NCBI GenBank assembly: GCA_032358255.1
Contig: JAULBX010026929.1
Span: forward strand, 1-42,110
Direction: 5' to 3'
DNA: 42,110 nt
Origin: Heterotrichella gracilis
Taxonomy: Eukaryota; Sar; Xanthophyceae; Tribonematales; Xanthonemataceae
In this document: positions 20,701 to 32,322 of the stretch, one piece after another
Numbering within the stretch: the first letter of the stretch is position 1
Layout of the letters: each line of letters starts with the position of its first letter
Notes under the pieces: generated by a model
What the model was told of the DNA's origin: nothing
Databases searched by the model: none
What the model saw: only the letters and a program-made list of their open reading frames with translations
Program-made: the position numbers and the translations under genes

Positions 20701-22287
20701 ACCTTTTTGGCGAGAAATCATTGGAATACAATAAAAAGTCCATGTGTGTCACCTGGCACATGGCGTGAATGCCTGCCCATGTGCCGATGATTAGCTGTCT
20801 GATGGTGTCTGTGAGTGGCCACAGTAAGAGGTGGCATCGAGCATGGTGATTTGCGCAATTGATGACTGAGGGCATGCATTGGAACATGTGAGCAGGGAGT
20901 TACCGATTAGCACTGTGCAGTTGAGCAATCTCAGCCAAGCTAGTACTCCACAATAAATGTATTGGATATGTGAAGGTTGCGTTGTGTGGTATTGATGCAC
21001 CTGTAAATGCATGAGCAGGTACTCCTCTCGGAAGGCATATACTAATTCGTATTCAATTACAAGGCTTGTGGGTTGAGCGCAACAATCCCATGGTTTGCGC
21101 CTATACTGCAGGCGGAAACCATATGGCGTGACATGCTGAAGACAGGACAAACCCCTTCCGACGTGGTATGCAACACCATGCTGAATGTGTATGCCAAGGT
21201 GGGCTTATTTGAGCGGGCGTGGGCCTTCCTACAGCAGATGAAGACCAGAGGAATCCAACCAGACAGCTTCAGCTTCACAGCGCTCATCCATGCCGCAGCC
21301 AAGAACTGCGAGAGCCTCGAGTCAATCAAGGAGGTTGTTGGAGAGATGCTACAAGCAGGTATATTGCCAGAGACTTGCATAGGTTCACAGGACCCAATGG
21401 CTCTCATCAAAGCGTATCCATTTAATATGACAAACACTTTGAACATGTCTTTCAGCTTCTGGCCGCAATCCTGCTGGGTGCTTTTAAAGCTGTAAAGGCT
21501 CCTTCCTGACAGGTAGACATCCTGCAGGAGTATTTGGGCACCTTTCACATGGGTGTTTTGCATGCAGGGGTCATGTACAACACCCAGACAGGCACTGCGC
21601 TGATCAACGCGTACTGGCGAGCGGCTGGTGCCCCAGTGGAGGAGCGGGTCCGGAAGGCTGTGGAGGTGTTTGATGACATGCGGTCCCGGGGGATCCCCGT
21701 CAACTTCATGACCTACAACTCCCTCCTGGCAATGTACAGCCAGCTGGACGATGCCCCAGCCATGATCCGCGTGTATGGGAAGATGGAGGATGACGGCATC
21801 GCCCCATCGCAGGTAGGCTGGGTGCCGATCGATCTGCTAACAGCTGCTTTATGTCCCTGCTGCTTTCAGCGTCAGCAGAATTCTACAGCAGTTCTCCCAT
21901 CTTGTGCATGTCAACATTTGAGACTTAAAGAAGGAAAACCTTTCAAACCTGTAAACCTAGAGGTGTGCTAGATGAGGCTATGGCCAAGGTGGCGGTGGGT
22001 GAAGGCCAGTGGGCATGGGTGGATTTTGTATGAGTGCGCTTTTTGGATGCGGCTGCTTGATGAATGGCCTATGAGGCTGGTGCACCTGTAAGTGGTGTGC
22101 AAGGGGTGAGTGCAAGTTTACAATCTGACTTGTGTCATCACGGCTGACTCCTGAAGAATGATGGCATGTGCTTGTGGTTTTGCAGTCTACCTTCCAGATG
22201 CTGATCAGGACCTGCGAGAATGCCGGCTTGCTGGATCGCGGCCAGCAGTATCGGGAGTTGCAGCGAACCTTGAAGATTCTGGGCTGA
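17720..22287 (+). CDS. Pentatricopeptide repeat (PPR) protein, eight exons, about 607 aa
   Basis: PPR proteins bind organellar RNA sequence-specifically and act in processing, stability or translation. Exons: 17720-18385, 18753-18854, 19355-19477, 19976-20166, 20427-20574, 21112-21358, 21568-21812, 22186-22287; all phases close. The first ~200 residues are Arg/Ser/His/Gln-rich without acidic clusters at the start, as in plastid or mitochondrial transit peptides. From ~residue 220 on, 35-residue helix pairs are evident, for example VMYVCANSGRAQDALNIFG, NTMLNVYAKVGLFERAW… and TYNSLLAMYSQLDDAPAMI, with typical links (GIQPDSFSFTALI, GIPVNFMTYN). There is no E/DYW editing extension; it ends LKILG-stop, so it is a P-class protein. 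Intron 1 and the introns flanking exon 3 carry duplicated boundary segments (see repeats). Exon 3 could end 18 bases earlier (19459), also in phase. Confidence 0.88.
18343..18610 (+). repeat. Four-copy tandem array of exon end + splice donor + telomere-like sequence
   Basis: Units of about 72-77 bp: (gtgcaccgtcaaggtcacc)(aacctcaactgggcactgcag)GT, followed by a TTTAGGG-like tract. Copies run about 18343-18416, 18417-18493, 18494-18564 and 18565-18610. The first contains the real end of PPR exon 1 (donor after 18385). Copies 2-4 lie in intron 1 and each retain CTGCAG or CCGCAG followed by GT. Telomere-like tracts follow copies 1-3 (gtttagggtttaggggtt and variants). Reading through copy 1 meets a TAG at 18401. 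Confidence 0.9.
19003..19575 (+). repeat. Degenerate duplications flanking PPR exon 3
   Basis: The exon 3 start (gggttgcgccaagtctgg, 19354) has look-alikes at 19003 (ggattgcgccaagtcaca) and 19158 (ggggttgcacaaatgagg), the latter preceded by a similar cctctg…ccct block. The sequence after exon 3 (attcgtgccctcggaggg, then gatgcatccacc and ccacacgc) has a counterpart at 19037-19095 (catccgtgcccagaggtg, gatgcatcacc, ccacacgc). This suggests local duplications of a boundary segment followed by decay. Confidence 0.6.
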
Positions 22288-22901
22288 TGATGGGGGGGTT
22301 ACCGAGGGTGTGGCAGCAACTGGGTGGCAACGTGTTGGGTATGGCAACTCCTGCAATCTTTCTAGTTGTTTTGCTTGATCAGAGTCCGATTTTTTACCAG
22401 TAAAACCATTTGTTTGTTTGTGTACATAAATATAAAATTTTCATAAATGTTTTTCTTTTTTCATTTTCCAGTACAACCCTAAAGGGTTTTCATGTGGGCC
22501 GGTGAGGATATGAAATTCTGGGTTCCGACCAGGTTCATGCACGCTTCAACGCAGTTCGACCTACAATCGGATCCACCCGCATATGCTAGGATTCTTGCTT
22601 GATTGCTGTCGTGCTTATGAGGCTGATTCTTCGTCGTGCTTGAACAAACACGCTTGCAAGTGTCTGCCATCTGCTGCCAGCGGTTATTACCTGTACGTAC
22701 TCTGTAACGCGACCGTATTTTCTTTCGACCGAAGTTCACTGCTGTTTGGAAGAGCGCAGCGTTCTCTTTCGGATAGTGTTTGACAAACCCGTCGCCTTAA
22801 GAGCCCCCTTTGCAGTCTCAGTTGAAGCAAGGCGGTGTTCGGAGACAAAAAAGCTTAGAATTTTTGCACCAGTCTTTGCTACCGCCACAGCGACCAACGA
22901 C
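22288..22901. other. Intergenic region PPR to LEA-like gene
   Basis: 614 bp holding the PPR 3' UTR and the LEA-like promoter and 5' UTR. The frame of the LEA-like first exon is open upstream to about 22746 but has no ATG before 22902. Nothing else is supported. Confidence 0.5.
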
Positions 22902-25900
22902 ATGAAGCGCGTTCTACACCGGCACGCGAAGCGCGACACCCAAAGTAAGGGCTCGTTGTCTTTTTTCCATGCATGCTGTGCTTCACCCTTGGGTTTTCTG
23001 CATATGGTGGTTTCTGCTGACAATGTGTCCGTGATGGGGGCTTTTTTATGCATTGGGTGCTCTGCACTTGCCTCTCAAGGTCTTTGACGAAGCCCGCTGT
23101 GACAAAGGAAATATATATTCCCTGGGGTCAGCTGGGGTGCAAAGATACCCATATGCTGCACTGTTTTGAGCAAGGAGTTTTGCCACCTCTGAGCCTTTTT
23201 GTGTGTTGTTTGTTTCAGAGACAGAGCCAGCCAGCCCAGAGTTCGATGCGCCTGAGCAGGGACTGGCGCTGGGAGGCAGCCCTCAGCTGGCTGACTACGA
23301 AGTCACTGGCTCTGTGCCACAAGCAGGTACAGTGCAGCCCATGAGCGGATCAGACTACCCGCCAATCAAGGAGGGTGGCGGTGGCTACCTGGGGGGGATG
23401 CCAGCTCAGGAGGGCGGGGGCGGCTACTTGCCCAAGAAGGAAGAGCTGACTGGCAGCTACAGAGGTGAGCCTGTGTTGTAGCTGCACGCAGTGCCTTTTG
23501 GAAATAACAATGGTATTATACCACCCAGCTCTGTGTGCGTGTACTGTGCAACAAGGTGTGTGAAGTCTTAAGTGCAGTTGTGACACTGCTCTGCTTTGCC
23601 AGTGTCAGAGTTGTAATGCGCCATCACTTATCTGAGTGGAACCTCTGGCGCATTGTGCAAGGGACTTATTTGTCATGATGCTGCATGCACACCACAGTAC
23701 CAAGTGGCAGTTTGGGTTCACGAATGTGAGTCACTTATTTTGAAACTGGGTCAATCACGCAGGTGGCATAGCGGACACCCTGGTACTCCCATCAGATGTC
23801 CCTCAGGTAGGCATCGATGAGGAGGAGGATTTTGAGCGTATCCAACCTGCGGATGTTCCCTACAACAGGCTGGAAAGCCTGGGAGATATGTCTGATGTGG
23901 TATGCCTTTGTTCCTTAATGCGGGATTGTGTAGGGTGAAGCAGGCTCTGTGCTCCCATTGTGATTCTTCACAGCTGCATAAAGGTTCCTTATTGGTGGCA
24001 TTGTGAAAAGAATATGCATCTGTGCTGCTGTCGTGCTAGGATAAGCTTTATTCAGAAAATAATATGCACTCAGTGAATGTGCACAGTGAATTAATACCTG
24101 TGCCCTTCAGCGGTTTGTAGCCATTGCTGCTTGCAAGTTTATATTGAGCTAGGCCATGCAGGTTTTAGTACCTTGCAATGCCACTGTGATCAATGGTTGG
24201 TATGCTTGCCACACCTACATTCTCACCAAAGTGCCATTTGTGCTGGACAGGCGCCACTCAGTGGCCCCGCACCCACCAGAGAGGAGACCAGGCCCCTTCT
24301 GGACAGCTCCCAGCAGTCGTATGCAGCCTCAGCTGGGATCCCATCCACATACCACACACCCATGGACCGGCAGGAGGTTGACACCCCACTGGAGCAGCCA
24401 ATGCTTGGTGCGGGTGGTGCATCAGCAGGGCAGGTCGGGGAGCAGATTGACAGGCTGCGCCAGCTCAGGCAGAATATCTCTACCAGGTGAGCAAACTATA
24501 GGCAGGTGGTGTCACATACCATGGTCAATCCACTTTGCACCTTTCTTTAATAAAATGGCTTTGTAGACAAGTTATATTAGATTGATACTCAAATAATACC
24601 TCCTGCGCTTTTTCAGTCTTTGGTGGAGCTATTTTGTCTGTGTCTTTTTCTGGAACACTGCATGTTGCCAGGCAGTTCAAATGCTCAGCTCCTTGGGATT
24701 GTGAGTAAATTTCCCATCCTTGTTGCAGGGAGCCAACCTTGACCGGCAGCCAGGCTGGAGCATTTGAGCAGCCAACCAGCTACACCCAGCCTGCTCTTGG
24801 AGCTGATCAGGAGGCACCCGGCTACATGCAGAGTGCCCGTGACGCAGTGGCAGAGTATGCCACATCAGCCGGGAACACTGCTGCTGGCGCTGCCCAGGCC
24901 ACCAAGGACACAGTCACCAGCTACACACAGCCAGCTGCTGACGTGGCATCTGAGTACGCCCAGTCTGCCAAGGACACTGTTGTGGGTGCGGCACAGGCCA
25001 CGCAGGAGACTGTTGCTCCCTACACACAGCCGGTGGTGGAGACTGTCGCTGGCTACACACAGGCTGCAAAGGATGCCCTTTCTGAGTACACGGGCGCAAC
25101 AGCCAGCAAGGCTGGCATTGCAGCAGGTAAGGAGCTGTGTGCAGGGTTGTTTGCACTGTTGAGGGTAGATGGGTGCCAGTGGCTGTGGCTGTGTTGTGTG
25201 TTGCAGCCAAGCTTACATGGGGAGTGTGCTCAAGTGTGTGTACTGTAACAAGTAGTGGGATGTTTTGAATTGTCCCGATGGCATGATGTGATTAATAACT
25301 GAATATTGCATGGGAAGCCACCAGCCCAGAGTCATTTCCCATTGATTACTCATTAATGTATTAATTAATCATTAGTAAATGACTTACTAAGTGAGTGGCT
25401 CTGCAGGTCCAACTCCCACTACTGAGGAGTACATCACTATGACCACTGAGACAACACCACTGTATGGTGAGCAGCTAACACAGTATGGCGAGCAGCCAAC
25501 CATGGCACAGAAGGCAGCTGAGTATGTGCAGCCCGCCAAAGACACAGTGGTGAGCATCGGCCAATCCGCAATGGCGGCCGCTGCACCATACGCACAGGCA
25601 GCCAAGGAGGCTGTGGTGGGCACTGCACAGCCAGCAGCAGACACTGGCAGCTACAGCACCCAGCTCCCCAAGGAATCTGACAGCCAGTACTCAGTGGACA
25701 CTGGCATCCACAGCAGCCAGCTTCCCAAGGAGGCTGACAGCCAGTATGCACAGTATGGTCAGGAGGGCGTGGAGGGCACTGGCCAGCCAGTTGCAGAGAA
25801 GGCTACTGGCTACACTCAGGCTGCCAAGGACACTGCATCATCAGCCGCAGCCACTGCAGGCGGGTATCTGCAGGCAGCCAAGGAGGCAGTCATCAGCACT

Positions 25901-28900
25901 GGGCAGGCAGCTTCCGAAAAGGCAGCACAGTATGGCACAGCTGCAAAGGAGGCAGTGATGAGGTCTCGCCAGCCAGCCAGCGACCAGACTGGCCGGCTTG
26001 GGGAGGGTATTGAGGGAGAGACAGGGGAGGTGAGTGAGGGCGGTGGGGAGGAATTGGTCGGTGTTGTAGAATGTTTTGAAGGGATATGCCAAGCTTATTT
26101 TTGATGTTCTTTGTTGGCAGCATTGCGTAGCCTTGCTAGCAGGCTGAAATTGCGTTATTGTATGTGCAGTTCCTGTTGTGGGTTAAGTGTCAATCTGTGG
26201 TTGCCCATCTCGTGCAGTATGAAAATAAGTGTTGTGCATTTGCTATTGTACCTAAATGAATAATGGCGATGATAAAGCAACAGGATGCATCAGGCCACTC
26301 AGAGCACTAAACTGGAACATAATAGTTTTTTGTATTCCTGTTGTGTGCAGACATTCGTCCAGAAAGTTTCTGAGCGGGCAACGGAGGTGAGGGAGGAGCT
26401 GCTGGACGAGACTGCTGCTCCAGAGCTGAATGTACATGGGGGCATGCGCAACGTGGAAGAGTACGACACCGACAGGCCAATCATGACTGGAGGATATGGC
26501 CAAGCTACTGCAGGCAAGTAATGCTGTCAGATGTGCATGTATGTTGTTTATGTTGTGGTCTGCTGCCGTGAAGCAAATTGTTTAAAAATCTTACCAGGTC
26601 CTATGATTATGATCTGTATCAAGTGGTGGTCTAGCTGGCCTTGTTGGTCTTGCTGGCCTTACTGCTCCCCTGTAAATTCCCTTCCGTGTAACAATATCCT
26701 ACATCACAAGTGGGGTTTTATTTAGAACTTGCATTTGGCCTATACCAGGATGTAGTGGTGTCTCTATTCCAGGTGTAGCATTTTGCTATTTCAAGTTTTA
26801 AACATTGGCAGAAGACTTGGGCGTCTGGTACAATTTGCTTTGCTGGATCCAGTTGATAATTAAAGAGCTGCATTTGTCACAGAGTTGCCTGCCTCCGTAC
26901 CGTACAGCATTATAATGTCAACAATTGGCCAGACAGCTTACAGATTCCATTGTCATATTTCAGGTGACGAGGCCAACCTCATCAAGCAGCGCTCAGCAGG
27001 GCTCATCCACGAGGCAGGTGCCACAGTCGGGGAGTATTCCAACCTGGCTGCAGAGAAGACTGGCCAGGCAGCAGGCGCAGCTGCAGAGACAGCAGGTGTG
27101 GCAAGGACCAAATCGGCTGAGCTGGTGTACTCAGCGGCTGAAACCGTCCACGAGGCAGTGCAGGCAGCTCTGGAGAAGATGGGCGAGACAGCTGGCATGG
27201 TGAGGCAAAAGTCATCTGAGCTGGTGGAGACTGCCAAGGAGTATGTGCAGGCTGGTCGGGAGAAGGCCGGGGAGGTTGCAGCAGGCACTAAGGAGTCAGC
27301 GCAGGCAGCTGCATCTAAGACCGCTGACACTGCGGGCTACTATGCTGGGGCCACCCGAGCCAAGGCGGGGGAGTATGGCCAGGCAGCGTATGGCAAGGCA
27401 GCTGACACGGGTGCTCAGGCCCGCGACAAGTCAGCAGAGGTGGTGGGTACTGGTGTTGGGTACGCGCAGGCAGCTGGTGTGAAGGTGGGGGAGTATGCAG
27501 TGGCAGCTAAGGATAAGACAGTGGAGTATGCACAGGCAGCCACAGAGGCAGTTAGCTACAAGGCTGGGATGGTGGCGGGGCATGCGCGCCAGAAGTCATC
27601 TGAGCTGGTGGAGACTGCTGGGGAGTATACTGAGGCCGCTCGCGAGAAGGCTGGGGAGTATGGTCAGGCAGCAAAGGACAAGGCAGTGGAGGTGACAGAG
27701 GCAGTCAGCTACAAGGCAGGGATGATGGCTGGGCAGGCTGGCCAGAAAACATCTGAGCTGATGGAGAGTGGCGGGCAGTATGCTGGAGCCGCTCGTGAGA
27801 AGGCCGGGGAGTATGCACAGGCAGCAAAGGACAGGACTGTGGAGACAACCCGCCAGCTGCAGGAGCGCACCGCCGGCGCTGCGACAGCTACCAAGGAGGT
27901 TGCTGGTGACTATGCTCAGAAGGCATCCCAGGCAGCTGCAGACACAGCCGCAGGCGCTCGGGAGTATGCTCGCCAGGGTGCTGAGAAGGTGAACCAGACG
28001 GTGTCTGGCACAGCTGCAGCGGGGCAGCAAACCCTTAGCCAGGCTTTGAGGGAGGCGCGCGATGCTGCGCCAGCTGGCGGGGAGGAGCGTGGTGTGGGTG
28101 TTGGTGATGCTTTTGGGAAGGAGGTGGGTGGAGTTGGCGGTGGGCTGGCGCAGCACCCGCTTGGCACTCTGGAGAGTGACGTGTTTGGGGATGCAGGAGG
28201 CGAGGGAGGGCTCATGGTGGAGCAGGTACATTGTGTAGAGTGATTGACCAATGCACGTGTTCGGTATGATATTGATTATCATGTGCAATGCAATTTGTGT
28301 TGCGCGCCTCTTTTTTATTTTTATTTTTGCAGAAATGTATATGGCTGCATATTCTGACAACATGCACGTCATCCGAACAGCTATATGCAGAAATTTGCAC
28401 TCTCCTTCTCAACCTGCTTAATCAATCTGCCCACTGAGAGCATGCTATGTTTTCACAGGCGCAGGGATTTGCCCCAACAGGAATGATGGAGAAGGGCACC
28501 ACCTCTGAGGATGTGCAGCAGGCCTATGATGCAGCCAGGGCTAAGGCTGCGCAGCTGACCACTTTGCTGCGTGAGCTGAATGAGAGCATCAGGGTGCTTG
28601 AGAGCAGCCAGGCCGCAGACCCTCAGCAGGTTAGGGAGATGAAGGAGACGCTGCAGGTGGGGGTTAGACAGTTTTGACTGGGTTAATGTATACATATGCA
28701 CAGGTTGGACTGGGACGTTGTATGCATGTGCATCGCAGGCAGTCGAGGCAATATTGGTATGCCATCTGTGTGGGGACAGGCCGGGATGTGTGATGGTCGG
28801 GGAGGTGTATTTGTGCTGAATGGGCATGTCTTTTAGTGTACTAATGCGCCTGTTGTTAGACTTGAAGGTGGTATTTTATAGGTTGCATCATGCCGGTAAG

Positions 28901-31095
28901 CACCTGAAGGTAGAGTGGAGGGTTTAATTTTAACACGTCTAAAATAAATAATACATTATATTTTCTATTATTGTTGCAATTAGGCTGGGAGCACTGCATG
29001 GTTGGGCCATGCGCTGTGATTGCCAAGTGATGTTAATGCTTGCATACCGTGCTTCAGGTGCTGCAGGGAGCGCAGGACCGTGCTGAGCGCACTGTTGACC
29101 AGCTGGTAAGGCCTGGTGCATGTGGTTTGTCATTTATGCTGTGCCTACTCTGTTTGGTCACATGTTCAATGCTGATTGCGGCCTGTGCAGTCTGTGCTAC
29201 ATGCATGACGCCAAAAGGTGGCATTGTTGGGAGGGTTTTCATTGCTTGAATGTGTGATTCACCTGGTGCATTGTTAAGCTGTGTACCAAATACTGTTACC
29301 CACAGTCAGTGGTGTGATGTCATGTACTAGCATGTCAAGTCTTTAAATGCTTCATGTTTACAGCCTACTTGCTTGCTGCAGGCCAAGCAGGTGGAGGGCG
29401 GGGCATCCACAGAGCGCAACATCGAGCCTCAGGGGAAGCCACTGGGCGAGCAGGCCATTTCTGACACTGCATTCCCCACTGCTATCGACGCCGCTGGACA
29501 GGAGCCCTCTGCTAGGAGCGAGGGTACTTCCCTTGGTGGAATGATGGCCAGTGCAGCGCACGCTGTGGCCACAGGCCTGGGCATAGTGGGCAGGGAGACA
29601 GCTGAGGTGCTGCCTGACGCCGCTGTGGGCGAGTCAGGGACCATCCCTGCGTATAAGGCAATGGATGAGGGCGCGGAGGACTCCAGCATCCCTTCAGGTG
29701 AGGATGGTTGCATGTAGTTAGGTAAATGTACTGTTAGAGATACTACATGTGAGCATTGCAATAGGTGGTCTGAGTACTGTGGGATGCACTTGTTTGCATG
29801 CCCAGTCAGTACTTACCTGTAGCATGACTGACTTGACTTGGGGGCTATGCGTAGTTGCTATGCCACCTTATTTACGCCTTTGGTGTCTGTTTCCTTTTCC
29901 TTTCTTTTCTTTTGTAGCGGGATACTAATATAGAGTTTGCATGCCCAGCATCACTTGTATGCAGTGTAAGTATGGTGGATGTGAGTGTACATTTGGCAGC
30001 GCTGAGTCTGCCTGTTGCCGATGTTACACGTTACTTTAGTTGTCGTCGCTGTGCAGTTTTTTCAATACTCATCATTGCCCACTGAAACAGCAGCATGATG
30101 CATCCCTTGACGTTAACATCGCCTGCAGGTGCATCTGTGCTGGCCACTGGCAGCGAGGAGGCAGGTGAGCCCAAGAAGGGCATGCTGCAGCGCGCCTGGG
30201 AGGCTATTGCCGGCAAAACCGAGGGTGTGGAGGGCGAGGAGGTTGAGCCAGGTGTGGAGACTACCATTGAGCCTGCTGATGAGGTGACACGGGAGGCTCT
30301 GACTGAGGAGGAGAAGGAGCTGATTGAGGGGGTTGCAGAGGTGCCAATTTCAGGTATGGGCTGCTGCACCAAGTCCAGGGATCAAGGACTTTTGTAACTT
30401 GCTGTATTCTGGTGAATGACGCATTTTTTTGAAGGCCCAGCGGAAGCAAGTCTGTGGTTTAGTTGGTGTTTAAAGGACGGCTGTCGACAGTTTCTTGCAT
30501 GGATGTATATGTATAGTTGCAGCGCATCAGGACTGCGGTGGTTGCTACACTGGGAGTTGGATCATGCATGATGGGGATCAAGTGCTTCACATTCTGGTGG
30601 TGATCAATGCTTGCACAAATGAGGATTATTGAATGTGTGAAATATGCCTTGACTTGTATACATGCCTCACAACTGACCAAACTGATGCATGGTACGGCAG
30701 GGGTGGATGCAAAGGAAGGGGCAGGAGAGGTTGAAGACATCCTCATCCCAAGGGCTGGCCAAGGCATCAATGCTGGGTAAGTGTCCAACTGTTGGCTGTG
30801 TTAGTCGCCAGGCATCATGCTTTGCGGGGTGTTGTAAACCAGATGATGCAATTTAAATCAAGTTCCAACTCTTTTGAAGTGAAGCTACTTCTTGGATATG
30901 GATTTCCAGTTTTTTTACATGTATGGTGTTATGGTTGGCACCGGCTTGTCAAGGGTGTTAATGGTGTGCAAGGTTTGTCCTCTTTGAAATTACCATTGCA
31001 CTGCAGTCAGGTATATGGGGTATGCGGGCAGCGGCATTGGCATGGGCATTGTGCACCCTGTTGACAGTACCGGGTGTATCACTGGTCAAATATAA
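22902..31095 (+). CDS. Very large LEA group 3-like repeat protein, fourteen exons, about 1351 aa
   Basis: Group 3 LEA proteins are Ala/Lys/Glu-rich, disordered when hydrated, and form amphipathic helices that protect membranes and proteins during drying or freezing. Exons: 22902-22944, 23219-23464, 23763-23899, 24251-24486, 24729-25126, 25407-26029, 26351-26513, 26964-28225, 28459-28656, 29058-29105, 29382-29697, 30129-30353, 30701-30776, 31011-31095. Phases close; intron 7 is GC-AG (CAG/gcaagt). The N-terminal quarter is acidic, Gly/Pro/Gln-rich and non-helical. Residues ~225-1035 are filled with 11-residue-like motifs: YTQAAKDAL, YAQSAKDTV, AAREKAGEYAQ, EKAGEYGQAAKDK. No signal peptide or Cys-rich region. 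A predicted helix (exon 9, YDAARAKAAQLTTLLREL) and acidic segments follow. The last two small exons and the Gly-rich end (YMGYAGSGIGMGIV) are less certain. Much longer than usual LEA proteins (150-450 aa). Confidence 0.82.
27542..27847 (+). repeat. Two tandem 153-bp (51-residue) LEA modules
   Basis: Within exon 8, TEAVSYKAGMVAG… (27542-27694) is followed directly by TEAVSYKAGMMAG… (27695-27847), in frame, each ending AAREKAGEY(G/A)QAAKD(K/R). A more diverged relative lies upstream (MVRQKSSELVETAKEY, near 27197). This indicates growth of the protein by in-frame tandem duplication. Confidence 0.9.
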
Positions 31096-32322
31096 TGGCC
31101 ATCCAAATTTTGGTAGTCCCAAACATCTTGCAGCCATAGTGCACCTGCAGGCACTTGCGCATCGTGCAACGTTGTACACGACTGATAATTTGATGTTGTC
31201 CTGCAGGGTAATCTAAGTTGTTTGCCCGTCAAGTAACTGGTTGGCATCTGTTAAGTAATGGAGGGAAGAAAATGTGATGCAGAGGCAAGAATTTATGGTG
31301 CAAGAAAGTGGATCTGATTCGGTAGTGATGTTGTGGCGAATCAGAAATGCCAGGGAGCTTTGGCTTGAAAAAATGGATGTAGTGTGTGCAACTTGATCAA
31401 TTTCTGTAGGAAGTATGCTGACTGATTTCAGCGGAAGTTTCTTTGGCTGTGTATAGTAGCACATCAAAAAGTGTATGTGATGATCATGCTTCGGATTCTG
31501 TTCTCCAGTCCACACTTGGACAATGTTTGCGGACTAGGTCAATGGGATTTTTACCTTCACTCCGGCGCAGTTTTGCGCGGGGGTGGGTATTGCGTGATGA
31601 AGATTTGGCTGGCAAAACAGTTGCATATGATGTTGGTTGCTCGTGATACAATGATGTCAGCTTTGTATAGAAATGTAGTTTGTTTGATTAGCTGTCATTG
31701 TGTTTCTGTAACGTTGCCTCATGATCCATTGACAAATTTGTTGCAACAGTCGCCAGGGTCTCGCCAGGGATTAGCCGGAGCCCGTTGTCATAGTGTGGTT
31801 GTCAATTTGGTGCAAAGCGCCTTCAACGCTTGACCCAAAAATGATATGGATTGGCCTTGAACATGCTTGGCACTCCCTCATATATCAGCCTCATTTCTAA
31901 CCCCAAACCCCAACCCCAAACCCTATTAGGGTGATCCTATAATAAATTCTACACGCACACCACCCTGTACTCATGACATGGCACCAATTCAAATGCATTT
32001 TGATGGCATCAACAACACTGTTCAGGGTATAGCCAACTGCAAAAACCAATGCTACACCTGCTTTTCACAATTATGTCCAAGCCAGCAAAATCATGGCCCT
32101 TTATTTACCCCCGTGGCCACCCAGGGCCACAGCAAATTGTAGGATAGCATCTGAATGTCAGCCAACAACCAAACAAAGGTTGTTTCAGTACTGTCAAAAA
32201 AGAACCCACAGCAAACCACACTTTTGAAGTGAGGCTGCACATGGGTAGGTACAACAGCGACAAAGAACCATTTTTGTACACCAGCCAGCCACCCTGCCGA
32301 ATATCAACGTAATAATGGTGCT
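31096..32322. other. Convergent intergenic region LEA-like / LITAF
   Basis: About 1.2 kb between the 3' ends of two convergent genes. It contains both 3' UTRs and a telomere-like tract (31898-31932). Open frames here (e.g. plus 31471-31833) show no family features. Confidence 0.5.
31898..31932 (-). repeat. Degenerate telomere-like tract
   Basis: Three units of the (C)CCCAAA/CCCTA type (taaccccaaaccccaacccc then aaaccctatt) followed by agggtg. This is the only such tract in the window lying outside a called gene. Confidence 0.7.

Noticed and set aside
22801..23100. Upstream extension of the LEA-like first exon to about 22746
   Set aside because: The frame is open but has no ATG before 22902, so translation most simply starts there.
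27596..28372. Long minus-strand open frame (258 codons) opposite the LEA-like exon 8
   Set aside because: It mirrors the highly biased, repetitive codons of the plus-strand gene (Cys/Leu-rich antisense translation), has no family features and crosses the exon 8 donor.
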